In this document: positions 27,103 to 34,934 of the stretch, one piece after another
Position numbering within the stretch: the first letter of the stretch is position 1
How the letters are laid out: each line of letters opens with the position of its first letter
Source of the DNA: Saprospiraceae bacterium
GTDB taxonomy: Bacteria > Bacteroidota > Bacteroidia > Chitinophagales > Saprospiraceae
Direction of reading: 5' to 3'
Assembly: GCA_021604865.1 (NCBI GenBank)
Contig: BQJU01000020.1
Span: 45,035 to 109,034, forward strand
DNA: 64,000 nt
Position numbers and translations under genes: made by a program
The notes under the pieces: generated by a model
What the model was told of the DNA's origin: nothing
Seen by the model: the letters and a program-made list of their open reading frames with translations, nothing else
Database searches by the model: none

Positions 27103-27117
27103 TTATTTTTAGTCCTG

Positions 27118-28365
27118 TTAAACAGAAAATGCTTCTTGTCGTTTCTCGTAGGCGCGTATGAGAAAAAAATACCCAATCACACCTAGAGCATAAAACACTA
27201 CAGTAATCAAAAAGATGGTTACATAACGAAATTCCATTTGCCGCAACCAGCTAAATATTGCCGTTGATACAAACCAACTCCCCGACCAGATGGAAGCATT
27301 GAGGGCACTCATGATTTCCTGGTTCTTTTTGCCAACGTAATACATACTCAATTCTGATGTCATCGGTCCGGCTGCATTCATCAAGGGTTGGCGAATGACA
27401 AAGAAAAAACCGGCAATCCAAACAGCATAGGTCCAATACCGGTAAAATTCTGTCAGGGCCAACATCGCCAGTGCAAGGACAGCTAATGACTGAAAAAGCG
27501 TAATGGCTACCCGATAGCCAAAGTTGCGGCGAATGATCGGTATAAAAAACATCACAACAGCTACCAGGAAAAAAGTAGCCGAACCCAAAATGGAAAATAC
27601 ATCGGAATCCATGCCGTGAATATGCAGAAAGAATAAATTGATTACCGGAATGGTAAAACCGGCACCAATAGCTATTAAGATGGTGGGGATCAAAGCATGG
27701 AGGATCAATCGCCAATCATAGGCATGTAAAAGGTCAGAAAAAGGGATCTTTTTACTGAATTTTTCCACAATATCAATCCGGCTCACAAAAAACAAACTCA
27801 AAAATGACAGCGTAGCTACAATTTGCAACATCAGTTTTTCTCCCAACAGGCCGGGAAAAAGGAAGCCAGCCAGTGCATATACTAACCCAACCAGGCAAAT
27901 GGTTACACTAAAGGAAAGAAAGGATAAGGCAAAAGCCTCGGAATGGTGTTCAGGCTTGGAGTTAAGTAAAATGAAAGGCAAAATGCTTATCTGAATGCTG
28001 GTATAAGCGACTCCCCAAATCATGGCGAAAACATTGAGCAAAAACCGCCAATCGTATTCAACAGATAAGATAATCAGGTGGGAAAGAATAGGCACACCAA
28101 TGGCTGCCAGATAGAAAAAGGGTTTCAGCTTTCGACCTTTAATGTACAATCCAATGGGAAAGGCCAGCAAAAAGACGGCCAGGAAACGGTAGGACAATAC
28201 ATCCGCAATTTCATAGTCTTCAAATCCCTTGTGGCTCATATAAAAATTGAGCAACAGAAAAAAAGCGGTGTTGGAAGCTTGCACACAAAACTGAGCAGCA
28301 ATTGCATTTCGGGTAGAGCGCTCTATTCTTCGATAGGTGGTAAAAATGGAACGTAAAGTTGCCAT
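27118..28365 (-). CDS. Major facilitator superfamily-type transporter
   Basis: A 415-residue polytopic membrane protein with about 12 hydrophobic segments in two halves, separated by a basic cytoplasmic loop near residue 205 (IVEKFSKKIPFSDLL). The general form and the loop RYWTYAVW...RQPLMNAAGPMTSE fit an MFS permease. Residue NAAGPM in the second half recurs in Bacteroidota MFS proteins annotated without substrate. Seven bases separate it from miaA. The substrate is unknown. Confidence 0.75.
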   Translation of the reverse strand: MATLRSIFTTYRRIERSTRNAIAAQFCVQASNTAFFLLLNFYMSHKGFEDYEIADVLSYRFLAVFLLAFPIGLYIKGRKLKPFFYLAAIGVPILSHLIILSVEYDWRFLLNVFAMIWGVAYTSIQISILPFILLNSKPEHHSEAFALSFLSFSVTICLVGLVYALAGFLFPGLLGEKLMLQIVATLSFLSLFFVSRIDIVEKFSKKIPFSDLLHAYDWRLILHALIPTILIAIGAGFTIPVINLFFLHIHGMDSDVFSILGSATFFLVAVVMFFIPIIRRNFGYRVAITLFQSLAVLALAMLALTEFYRYWTYAVWIAGFFFVIRQPLMNAAGPMTSELSMYYVGKKNQEIMSALNASIWSGSWFVSTAIFSWLRQMEFRYVTIFLITVVFYALGVIGYFFLIRAYEKRQEAFSV

Positions 28366-28372
28366 AATAATA

Positions 28373-29635
28373 TCAGGATTTTGGTGCCAACAAGGTCCAT
28401 TCTGTTAGATCCACTCCATGGCTATATTTCGAGACGAGGGTAGAAATAGCTACTGCTTTTTCGGGGATTAGCCCTAATTCATTCAAAGCAGATACCCAGT
28501 CAGGAGGAGCCAGAAGCGAAATAGACCCCTCCTGACAGCGCAGCCCCAATTCATGCAGTAGGATAGCTAGTGTAGGTTCTGCTAATTGAATAGGATATTG
28601 TGGCAGAAAAAATTCCCGCTTTCCGGTTTTAATGACATGCACATTCAGGATTTCAACATCCTTAATTAGAAATTGTAGCGTCTTTATCCTAGTCTCCCCT
28701 GATTCTGCTTTCCGAATACGCAGCCCTGATTGACGGCAAATTTCAATATATTCCAAAACAATCGACCAATCCTCCGGACGGAACAGCTTCCATTGTCCTT
28801 TTTTGCGCATCCAGGTCAATTGTCGCTTGGCATAACGACGGGAATTGCGCTTGATCAATTCAATGGCTTCCTCCAGACTTTGTTTTCCTTCCAGGTAATC
28901 AAACAATTCCTGATAACCAACCGTCTGCAAGGCATTGAGGTGACGTCGAGCAAACAATCCTTCGGCTTCAGCCAGTAAACCTTGAGCCATCATCTGGTCT
29001 ACCCTTTGGTTGATGCGTTCATATAGTTGCTCACGTGGCCAATACAATTGCAGGTAAATAGGGGTAAAAAAACGAGTAGCATCCGTTTTATGACGAAATG
29101 ACGAAAAGGGTTTTCCGCTGGATCGACACACAGACAACGCACGGATTATTCGATGGGGATTGGCCAGATCAACTTCTTGATAATATTCAGGGTCTCTAGC
29201 TAATAATTCGTTTTGCAACACGCTGAGCCCTTCTTGTTGGTATAATTGCTCCAATGCCAGTTTAACTTCTGGAGGTACATCTGGAAATTCATCCAATCCT
29301 TCACACAATGCCCTGATGTATAGCCCCGACCCACCGACCAAAATCACCACTTCCTGTTTAGCAAATAGTTCTTCTAATTTTTGCAAAGCATCACGGACAA
29401 AATCTCCAACACTATAGTTGTCATCGATATCCAGATGCCCGATAAAATGGTGCTTGGCCTCACTTAATTCCTCATCAGTAGGCCTGGCTGTACCGATATA
29501 CATATCGCTGTAAAATTGACGGCTGTCGCCCGAAATAATTTCGGTTTGAAAGTATTGCGCCAAACGAATAGCTAAAGCTGTTTTGCCACTTGCGGTGGGA
29601 CCACCAACAACAATAAGGTATTTATTATTGGACAT
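28373..29635 (-). CDS. miaA: tRNA dimethylallyltransferase MiaA with a C-terminal extension of about 117 residues
   Basis: MiaA prenylates A37 of tRNAs reading UNN codons. I start at ATG 29635, giving 420 residues; eleven upstream codons are open but lack family support. The core covers residues 1 to about 303, with P-loop GGPTASGKT (11-19), SGDSRQFY (35-42), ARPTDEE, VGGSGLY (100-106), and RRYAKRQLTWMRKKG (266-280). Usual MiaA proteins end near this point at 300-316 residues. Here about 117 further residues follow (from SGLRIRKAESGE to LLAPKS), rich in hydrophobic segments such as LAEPTLAILLHELGL and matching no domain I recognise. TATTTTTG (29647-29640) lies four bases before the ATG. Confidence 0.92.
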   Translation of the reverse strand: MSNNKYLIVVGGPTASGKTALAIRLAQYFQTEIISGDSRQFYSDMYIGTARPTDEELSEAKHHFIGHLDIDDNYSVGDFVRDALQKLEELFAKQEVVILVGGSGLYIRALCEGLDEFPDVPPEVKLALEQLYQQEGLSVLQNELLARDPEYYQEVDLANPHRIIRALSVCRSSGKPFSSFRHKTDATRFFTPIYLQLYWPREQLYERINQRVDQMMAQGLLAEAEGLFARRHLNALQTVGYQELFDYLEGKQSLEEAIELIKRNSRRYAKRQLTWMRKKGQWKLFRPEDWSIVLEYIEICRQSGLRIRKAESGETRIKTLQFLIKDVEILNVHVIKTGKREFFLPQYPIQLAEPTLAILLHELGLRCQEGSISLLAPPDWVSALNELGLIPEKAVAISTLVSKYSHGVDLTEWTLLAPKS

Positions 29636-29639
29636 TGCG

Positions 29640-29647
29640 CAAAAATA
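29640..29647 (-). promoter_or_regulatory. -7 element abutting the miaA start codon
   Basis: On the minus strand TATTTTTG is followed by CGCA and ATG. A -33 TTG is not found at the usual spacing. Such placement would give a leaderless miaA transcript. Confidence 0.35.
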
Positions 29648-29686
29648 AGAATTTCTAAAAACTAGCATTACTCTGTGTCAACGACC

Positions 29687-29700
29687 TCCAAACATGGTTT
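29687..29700 (-). repeat. Solitary arm of the interspersed repeat (copy F)
   Basis: GACCTCCAAACATG here is the exact reverse complement of the left arm of copy C, CATGTTTGGAGGTC. No matching second arm was found on its left within about 150 nt, so it is a lone end or a chance match. It lies in the 171-nt gap between miaA and the acyltransferase gene. Confidence 0.35.
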
Positions 29701-29806
29701 TGAACACCTGCTTCAACAGTAAGGTTTCGCAAATCCACAAATTGGTTTTACATTTGGGACTTCAAAATCCTACTAATCTGATATCCACCTGATAAGGATA
29801 AGTTGC

Positions 29807-31096
29807 ATGATATATTCAATTGTTAGACCATTAGCCAGAATTGCTATTTTCGTTTTTTTTCGAAAAATATACCTCTCCAATGTAGAGAACATCCCTAAGA
29901 ATAAGCCGGTTATTCTCGCAGCCAACCATCCTACTGCTTTTAGTGAACCATGCGTTCTGGCTTGTTTCCTGGATCGGCCACTATATTTTCTGGTCCGTGG
30001 CAATTTGTTTACCAAAAGTATTTACAGTTTTCTTTTGCATAGCCTGAATATGTTGCCCGTTTACCGGAAAAAAGACCGTGGTTATACCTATGTCAAGGAA
30101 AATTACTCCACTTTTGAAACCTGTTTTGATGCCTTATATAGGAACAAAACCATCATGATTTTAGCCGAAGGTAATACGATTCATGAAAAACGCCTTCGAC
30201 CACTTCAAAAAGGCACCGGCCGCATTGCCTTAGGGGCCCTTGAAAAATACCCCGATCTGGAAGAGGTTTATATTGTACCCACCGGAGTGAATTTCACTTA
30301 TGCAGATCAGGTCCGATCAGAGGTAATGATTGATTTTGGACCGCCCATCCTCGCCCGGGATTATTATGCCCAATTTCAGGAAAACAATAGCCAGGGCATA
30401 GCTGATTTTACGGAAAATCTAAAAGATAAAATGTCGGAACGGATTATCATTGTTGATGATCCTGCTGATGATCCCCTTGCAGAGCAACTTTTTGTGCTGG
30501 ACCGCACACTTAGGCAAAAACCAATATTTCCTATATTTAACCGGACTGCTAGCCCCTTATTTCACGAAAAAACCATTGCAACAGCGGTCAACGAAATGCC
30601 CAGTGATGATAAAAGAGCACTGAAACAAAAAACGGACACTTATTTTCAAAAACTGGAGCAATTGGACCTCCCAAAAGACAGTACACTGGAAAAGCAAACC
30701 AATTTTTTTGGCAGCTTTTTGATTTTACTTTTTGCTTTGCCGCTGTTTTTTGCAGGTTATATTCTCAATTTCCTACCGATACGCTTAGCTAAGTTTATCG
30801 CAGATACGCGGGTAAAATACATTGAGTTCTATGCCCCGGTTTTGCTGGCAGTTGGGTTAGGTGCCTATCTGATTTATTTCATCCTGGCATTAGTGATCAG
30901 TTTGGTGGTCGGGAATCTTTGGATTATCAGCCTTGTTATTGCGATGCCATTTCTAGGTTACATCGCCTTGCTCTACCGGGAACATTACTTTACTTTTGCG
31001 GCAGATTATCAACTCAATTGGGTAAATCCAGAAGATTTGAGTTGGCTAAAAAATCAAAAAGAAGGAATTTTAAGAGAACTCAATAGGTGGATATAA
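29807..31096 (+). CDS. 1-acyl-glycerol-3-phosphate acyltransferase-family (PlsC-like) protein
   Basis: A 429-residue acyltransferase. The N-terminal half holds the lysophospholipid acyltransferase motifs: NHPTAFSEP near residue 45 (family members have NHPxxxxDP, so the Asp is Glu here) and ILAEGNTIHEKRLRPLQKG near residue 120, equivalent to the PEG block. The C-terminal part has hydrophobic helices at about 300-326 and 340-385, indicating membrane anchoring. The family transfers acyl chains to glycerolipids. The conservative Asp-to-Glu change in the catalytic HX5D block may alter activity. The pabB gene follows 51 nt downstream. Confidence 0.82.
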   Translation: MIYSIVRPLARIAIFVFFRKIYLSNVENIPKNKPVILAANHPTAFSEPCVLACFLDRPLYFLVRGNLFTKSIYSFLLHSLNMLPVYRKKDRGYTYVKENYSTFETCFDALYRNKTIMILAEGNTIHEKRLRPLQKGTGRIALGALEKYPDLEEVYIVPTGVNFTYADQVRSEVMIDFGPPILARDYYAQFQENNSQGIADFTENLKDKMSERIIIVDDPADDPLAEQLFVLDRTLRQKPIFPIFNRTASPLFHEKTIATAVNEMPSDDKRALKQKTDTYFQKLEQLDLPKDSTLEKQTNFFGSFLILLFALPLFFAGYILNFLPIRLAKFIADTRVKYIEFYAPVLLAVGLGAYLIYFILALVISLVVGNLWIISLVIAMPFLGYIALLYREHYFTFAADYQLNWVNPEDLSWLKNQKEGILRELNRWI

Positions 31097-31147
31097 TTAG
31101 TGACTGCTACTTATTCATTACGTCGGAATAGTAAACCGGATCATTGA

Positions 31148-32185
31148 ATGATTGAAACACTATCAAAAGGAGTCGCCCAGCGGCTCATGAATGAATATGG
31201 CAAATATCGGATGCCCTTTTTCTTCCTGATCGATTACCAACAGGAAGCGTCAGTGGTTTTGCCTATGCAGGATATTGATCCCTTGGAATTGCAGTATAAT
31301 TTTCATGGCCTGTCTAATATCGAAGAATTTAAGCCACAGCCTGCCGATTTTTCTTTTGAAGCTTTTCCGGTATCTTTTGATCATTATCAAAAGGGGTTCG
31401 ATTTGGTCCAACAACATTTGCTGGCAGGAAATTCTTTTTTAACCAACCTCACTTTTCCAACACCAATCGATACAAATTTGGGCCTTGAAGACATATTTAT
31501 CCACTCACAGGCTCCTTACAAACTATACTGGCACAACCATTTTGTTGTGTTCTCTCCGGAAATTTTCGTGCGCATCAAACAAGGTATCATCAGTTCCTAC
31601 CCCATGAAAGGAACCATAGACGCCAGGCTCCCGAATGCTCGTGAAAGATTGTTATCAGATCTAAAAGAAAAAGCTGAACACGCCACTATCGTAGACTTGA
31701 TTCGCAATGATTTGAGTATGGTGGCCACCAAAGTAAGCGTTGACAGTTATCGATATTTGGATAAACTACAAACCAGTAGGGGATCATTATTACAAACGAG
31801 TAGCCGAATAAGCGGACAACTGGACCAAAACTACCACGAACAATTAGGGGATATCGTATTTCGGCTTCTTCCAGCAGGTTCAATTAGTGGAGCGCCCAAG
31901 CCCAAAACTGTAGCCATTATCCAAGAGGCTGAAGCCTATAATCGAGGTTATTATACCGGGGTGTTCGGACATTTTGACGGCACGAATCTGGATAGCGCAG
32001 TGGCCATTCGTTTTGTGGAACAACAGGATTCTGGCCTCGTTTACAAAAGTGGCGGGGGAATTACCGCACTCAGCCGTGTCAAAGAAGAATATGAAGAGCT
32101 GATCCAGAAGGTTTATTTACCCATTGCCCAAAGAAAAAACGGCTATGCCAATACAACGCCCGCTTTTGGAAAGCATCCGGCTTGA
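31148..32185 (+). CDS. pabB: Aminodeoxychorismate synthase component I (PabB-like)
   Basis: PabB condenses chorismate with ammonia to 4-amino-4-deoxychorismate for folate synthesis. The chorismate-binding blocks are clear: SYPMKGTIDA near residue 155, IVDLIRNDLS, GSISGAPKPKT near residue 245, and RGYYTGVFGHFDG. At 345 residues it lacks the N-terminal domain of about 100 residues that holds tryptophan in E. coli PabB/TrpE, as in short PabB forms. The adjacent PabC gene overlaps the 3' end and shows the pathway assignment. No glutamine amidotransferase (pabA) is seen here. Confidence 0.92.
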   Translation: MIETLSKGVAQRLMNEYGKYRMPFFFLIDYQQEASVVLPMQDIDPLELQYNFHGLSNIEEFKPQPADFSFEAFPVSFDHYQKGFDLVQQHLLAGNSFLTNLTFPTPIDTNLGLEDIFIHSQAPYKLYWHNHFVVFSPEIFVRIKQGIISSYPMKGTIDARLPNARERLLSDLKEKAEHATIVDLIRNDLSMVATKVSVDSYRYLDKLQTSRGSLLQTSSRISGQLDQNYHEQLGDIVFRLLPAGSISGAPKPKTVAIIQEAEAYNRGYYTGVFGHFDGTNLDSAVAIRFVEQQDSGLVYKSGGGITALSRVKEEYEELIQKVYLPIAQRKNGYANTTPAFGKHPA

Positions 32186-32762
32186 GAACGGAGCCCTGCA
32201 AAATCTTGACCAACACCGGGCACGTATGGCCAGTTCTTTAACTTTTCTAGGCCTGCCCCATGAAATTGCCTGGTCCAATAGTTGGACACCTATTCCTATA
32301 TCTTTTCAGCAGGGATTGTGGAAATTTCGGCTCCTCTACGCAAATGATGATTTTGAGGTCCAAATCGAGCCCTATTGCATTCGTCCAGTCAAAAGCCTGC
32401 AATTGGTTTTGGCAGACCATATCGATTATCCGGTAAAATATGCCGATAGACAGGCCATCCAAGCCCTTTTTCAAAACAGAACCTATGGTGATGGTATTTT
32501 GTTGGTCAAAAACGGCTTGTTGACCGATACCTCTTATGCCAATGTTGCACTTTTTGATGGCAAAAAATGGGTGACGCCTACCCTACCCCTTTTAGCGGGT
32601 ACCCGGCGGGCCGGTTTGATCAAAGCTGGAAAAATCTTTCCCAAAAATATTCCTGCGACTGCCTTAAGCAATTATCAAAAAATTCAATTATTCAATGCCA
32701 TGATGGACTTTGGAGAAGGGCCAGTTATTGATGTTGAAAATATTGGACCATTTGGGAGATAA
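32145..32762 (+). CDS. pabC: Aminodeoxychorismate lyase (PabC-like, class IV aminotransferase fold)
   Basis: A 205-residue class IV PLP enzyme starting at ATG 32145, which overlaps the end of pabB by 41 nt, so the two are probably translated together. A TTG in frame 7 codons upstream is an alternative. Class IV features are LVKNGLLTDTSYANVALFDG near residue 125 and WVTPTLPLLAGTRRAGLIKAG, where PLP contacts lie. At about 205 residues it is shorter than E. coli PabC (269). It likely converts aminodeoxychorismate to p-aminobenzoate plus pyruvate. The overlap with pabB strongly supports that role over other class IV aminotransferases. Confidence 0.85.
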   Translation: MPIQRPLLESIRLENGALQNLDQHRARMASSLTFLGLPHEIAWSNSWTPIPISFQQGLWKFRLLYANDDFEVQIEPYCIRPVKSLQLVLADHIDYPVKYADRQAIQALFQNRTYGDGILLVKNGLLTDTSYANVALFDGKKWVTPTLPLLAGTRRAGLIKAGKIFPKNIPATALSNYQKIQLFNAMMDFGEGPVIDVENIGPFGR

Positions 32763-32822
32763 TAAGCACCGACTTCGCTTCATCTCTTCGCAGAGACTTT
32801 GTTGGCTTAAAGAATGTGGAGG

Positions 32823-34064
32823 TCAAATTTCGCCATAATCCCATTTTCTGAAATGCACCAAAGCAGCCTTGGGGTTGCGGTATGTTGGTTGATCGACCGC
32901 TTTAAGTAACCAATTGGCTGCTTCTAATACCGGAATATCCGGATAGAATTCATCTCGTGCAAAATGCAGGTACTTCATCAACATAAAAGCATTAAACCAC
33001 CGATAAAAACGCTGTATAAACGTATCCGGTGTGCTCGTATGGTGGTGTAATTCCTGCCATTTCTCCTCAAATTTGTGGTGCGCTAAAAAAGAACGCATAG
33101 AATCCGGCACCCTAGCCAATACCTGATCCCCCTCTTTGATGGCATATAAAGCCGGAAATAAGGCGAAAAAGGATTTTAAGTCGATAAAACTCTCAGGTGC
33201 GTAGGTGGCATAATTTTGTGACTTCAACAAATTGCCGACCGCTTTGCCCGTCCCAAAGGGAACCCTGTGTGAGGGTCGTGGAGAGGGAATTATTTTGGTT
33301 TCGTTTAATTCCGTAAAATTTCCCCACTCAATAAATTTTTGAAGGAAATAGAAATCTTCTCCTGCCTTGCGGCGATTCATACCGCCTTGTCGTTGGTAGG
33401 CCCCATATCGGACAGCCATACTGGAACCAATCGTTTGAAAGGCGAATGGAAAGTTTGCATAGCGCTGTGCATCAATGTAATACCGTAAATGCAACTCATA
33501 AAGTACAATGGATTGATAAACCTCTGGTTCAAAATGTGCCCCTTCCAAGGGATGCTCATACCGAATGTTGCAGGCAGGCGACGCCGGATTGTTTAAAAAG
33601 TGTCTTTCCAGCGCGCATAAGTAATTGGAGGTACAGCGGCTATCGGCATCAAAACAGGCAATGATTCCATCAGATCGGCCTACCTTTTCAAACCGCCAGC
33701 AAGCTTCATCCATACCTATCTTTCTGGCCAGCCCTACCCCACCGTGTTTATTCGATAAATCGGGATGGTATAATACATGAAATTTCAAACGTGTAGAAAC
33801 TTGTTTTTCAGACCATTCCAGAATTTGCAGATAAGTGTGCTGATTACGGGCTTTTACTTCTGCGTTGTCTGATTCCCGGCCATTTACAACTACAATGACT
33901 TCGACATCGCATAAAGGAAGCTCGCATTTCTGCAAACACAATAAACTCAACAAAAGATAAGCTTCATCATAACAAGGAATTACGACAATAATGCCCAAAT
34001 TCAAAGAAGGCCGGTTATCAATCTGAGGGCCAAATAAGGTCCGTTGTTGTAGATAGGTTGTCAT
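32823..34064 (-). CDS. Family 2-like glycosyltransferase
   Basis: A 413-residue protein with the GT-A fold of family 2 glycosyltransferases. The N-terminal nucleotide-sugar region is NLGIIVVIPCYDEAYLLLS (about residues 22-40), followed by VEVIVVVNGRES, and the DXD-like ACFDADSRC (Asp near 137-139). A later GGMNRRKAGEDFYFLQ resembles the ED motif used for acceptor activation. There is no membrane segment, so it acts in the cytoplasm or at the membrane surface. The stop codon overlaps a repeat-like GGAGGTC at 32819-32825. The sugar and acceptor are unknown. Confidence 0.8.
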   Translation of the reverse strand: MTTYLQQRTLFGPQIDNRPSLNLGIIVVIPCYDEAYLLLSLLCLQKCELPLCDVEVIVVVNGRESDNAEVKARNQHTYLQILEWSEKQVSTRLKFHVLYHPDLSNKHGGVGLARKIGMDEACWRFEKVGRSDGIIACFDADSRCTSNYLCALERHFLNNPASPACNIRYEHPLEGAHFEPEVYQSIVLYELHLRYYIDAQRYANFPFAFQTIGSSMAVRYGAYQRQGGMNRRKAGEDFYFLQKFIEWGNFTELNETKIIPSPRPSHRVPFGTGKAVGNLLKSQNYATYAPESFIDLKSFFALFPALYAIKEGDQVLARVPDSMRSFLAHHKFEEKWQELHHHTSTPDTFIQRFYRWFNAFMLMKYLHFARDEFYPDIPVLEAANWLLKAVDQPTYRNPKAALVHFRKWDYGEI

Positions 34065-34112
34065 AGACCGTAAATGTAGGAATTTTCTAACTTCGCAACT
34101 TTATGGGATGGG

Positions 34113-34152
34113 TTGGCGACTACGCAGAGCTTCGGCAAAGCTTCGCCGCCTG
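34113..34152. repeat. Short palindromic repeat upstream of the WbqC-like gene (copy E)
   Basis: The noncoding segment GGCGACTACGCAGAGCTTCG continuing into GCAAAGCTTCGCCGCC folds on itself: GCAGAGCTT against AAGCTTCGC around a CGGC centre. It shares AGCTTCGGC with the interior of copy C. It lies between the glycosyltransferase and WbqC-like genes. It is a probable REP-type sequence. Confidence 0.45.
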
Positions 34153-34273
34153 AAAGAAGCAATGATTATCGTTCTCACTTTTTCACTATATGATTATATT
34201 TATTAGCAAAAATATTGAAAACCATCCATCTAACCCTAAAACCAAGGCCCAAATTCTAAATCTTAATTAAGCA

Positions 34274-34924
34274 ATGCTACTATCCAAAAAAGCTGTAATT
34301 GAACTCCACTACTTGCCTAATATTCAGTTTTTTAGCAAACTATTGCTCTATCCAAATATTTATCTGGAACAACACGAAAACTATCGAAAAGGTAGCTACC
34401 GCAATCGCGCTTATATCGTTGGATCTAATGGTCGGCATCGGCTGAGTATTCCTCTGCAAAAGGGAAAAAATGAACAGCAAAATGTATGCGAAGTTAATAT
34501 TGCTTATGAAGAACCCTGGGTCAATCAGCATTGGCAGGCTATTCAATCGGCCTATGGCAATGCACCTTTCTTTGAATTTTATGTTGATGCAATACAGCCT
34601 CTTTTTGAAAACCCCGGACCTAAACTATTGGCATTTAATCAAAATCTATTCAACGTCCTACTGCGGCTGATCCCTATAGAAGTAACGATCAGATATACAG
34701 AAGCGTACCAACATGAGTTACCTTCCAAAACCACTGACCTTAGGGACAAGATATTACCAAAACATCTAGGTAAGGCAAATGATCCTTATTTCAAACCTGT
34801 CCGATATCCACAGGTATTTCAGGAAAAACATGGTTTTTTGGCCAATTTAAGTATCTTAGACCTGTTATTTTGCACGGGTCCACAAACCATAGAATATCTC
34901 GAAAAATCAATTATTCACCCCTAA
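34274..34924 (+). CDS. WbqC-like family protein
   Basis: A 216-residue member of the WbqC-like family. Typical blocks are the N-terminal IELHYLPNIQFFSKLL, an ENYRKGSYRNRAYIVGSNG segment and NEQQNVCEVNIAYEEPW followed by HWQAIQSAYGNAPFFEFY. The family is often found in polysaccharide and sugar biosynthesis clusters; its activity is not established. The dynamin-like GTPase gene starts 10 bases after the stop, so the two may form an operon. Cytoplasmic by lack of signal peptide or membrane segment. Confidence 0.85.
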   Translation: MLLSKKAVIELHYLPNIQFFSKLLLYPNIYLEQHENYRKGSYRNRAYIVGSNGRHRLSIPLQKGKNEQQNVCEVNIAYEEPWVNQHWQAIQSAYGNAPFFEFYVDAIQPLFENPGPKLLAFNQNLFNVLLRLIPIEVTIRYTEAYQHELPSKTTDLRDKILPKHLGKANDPYFKPVRYPQVFQEKHGFLANLSILDLLFCTGPQTIEYLEKSIIHP

Positions 34925-34934
34925 AGAAATATTA

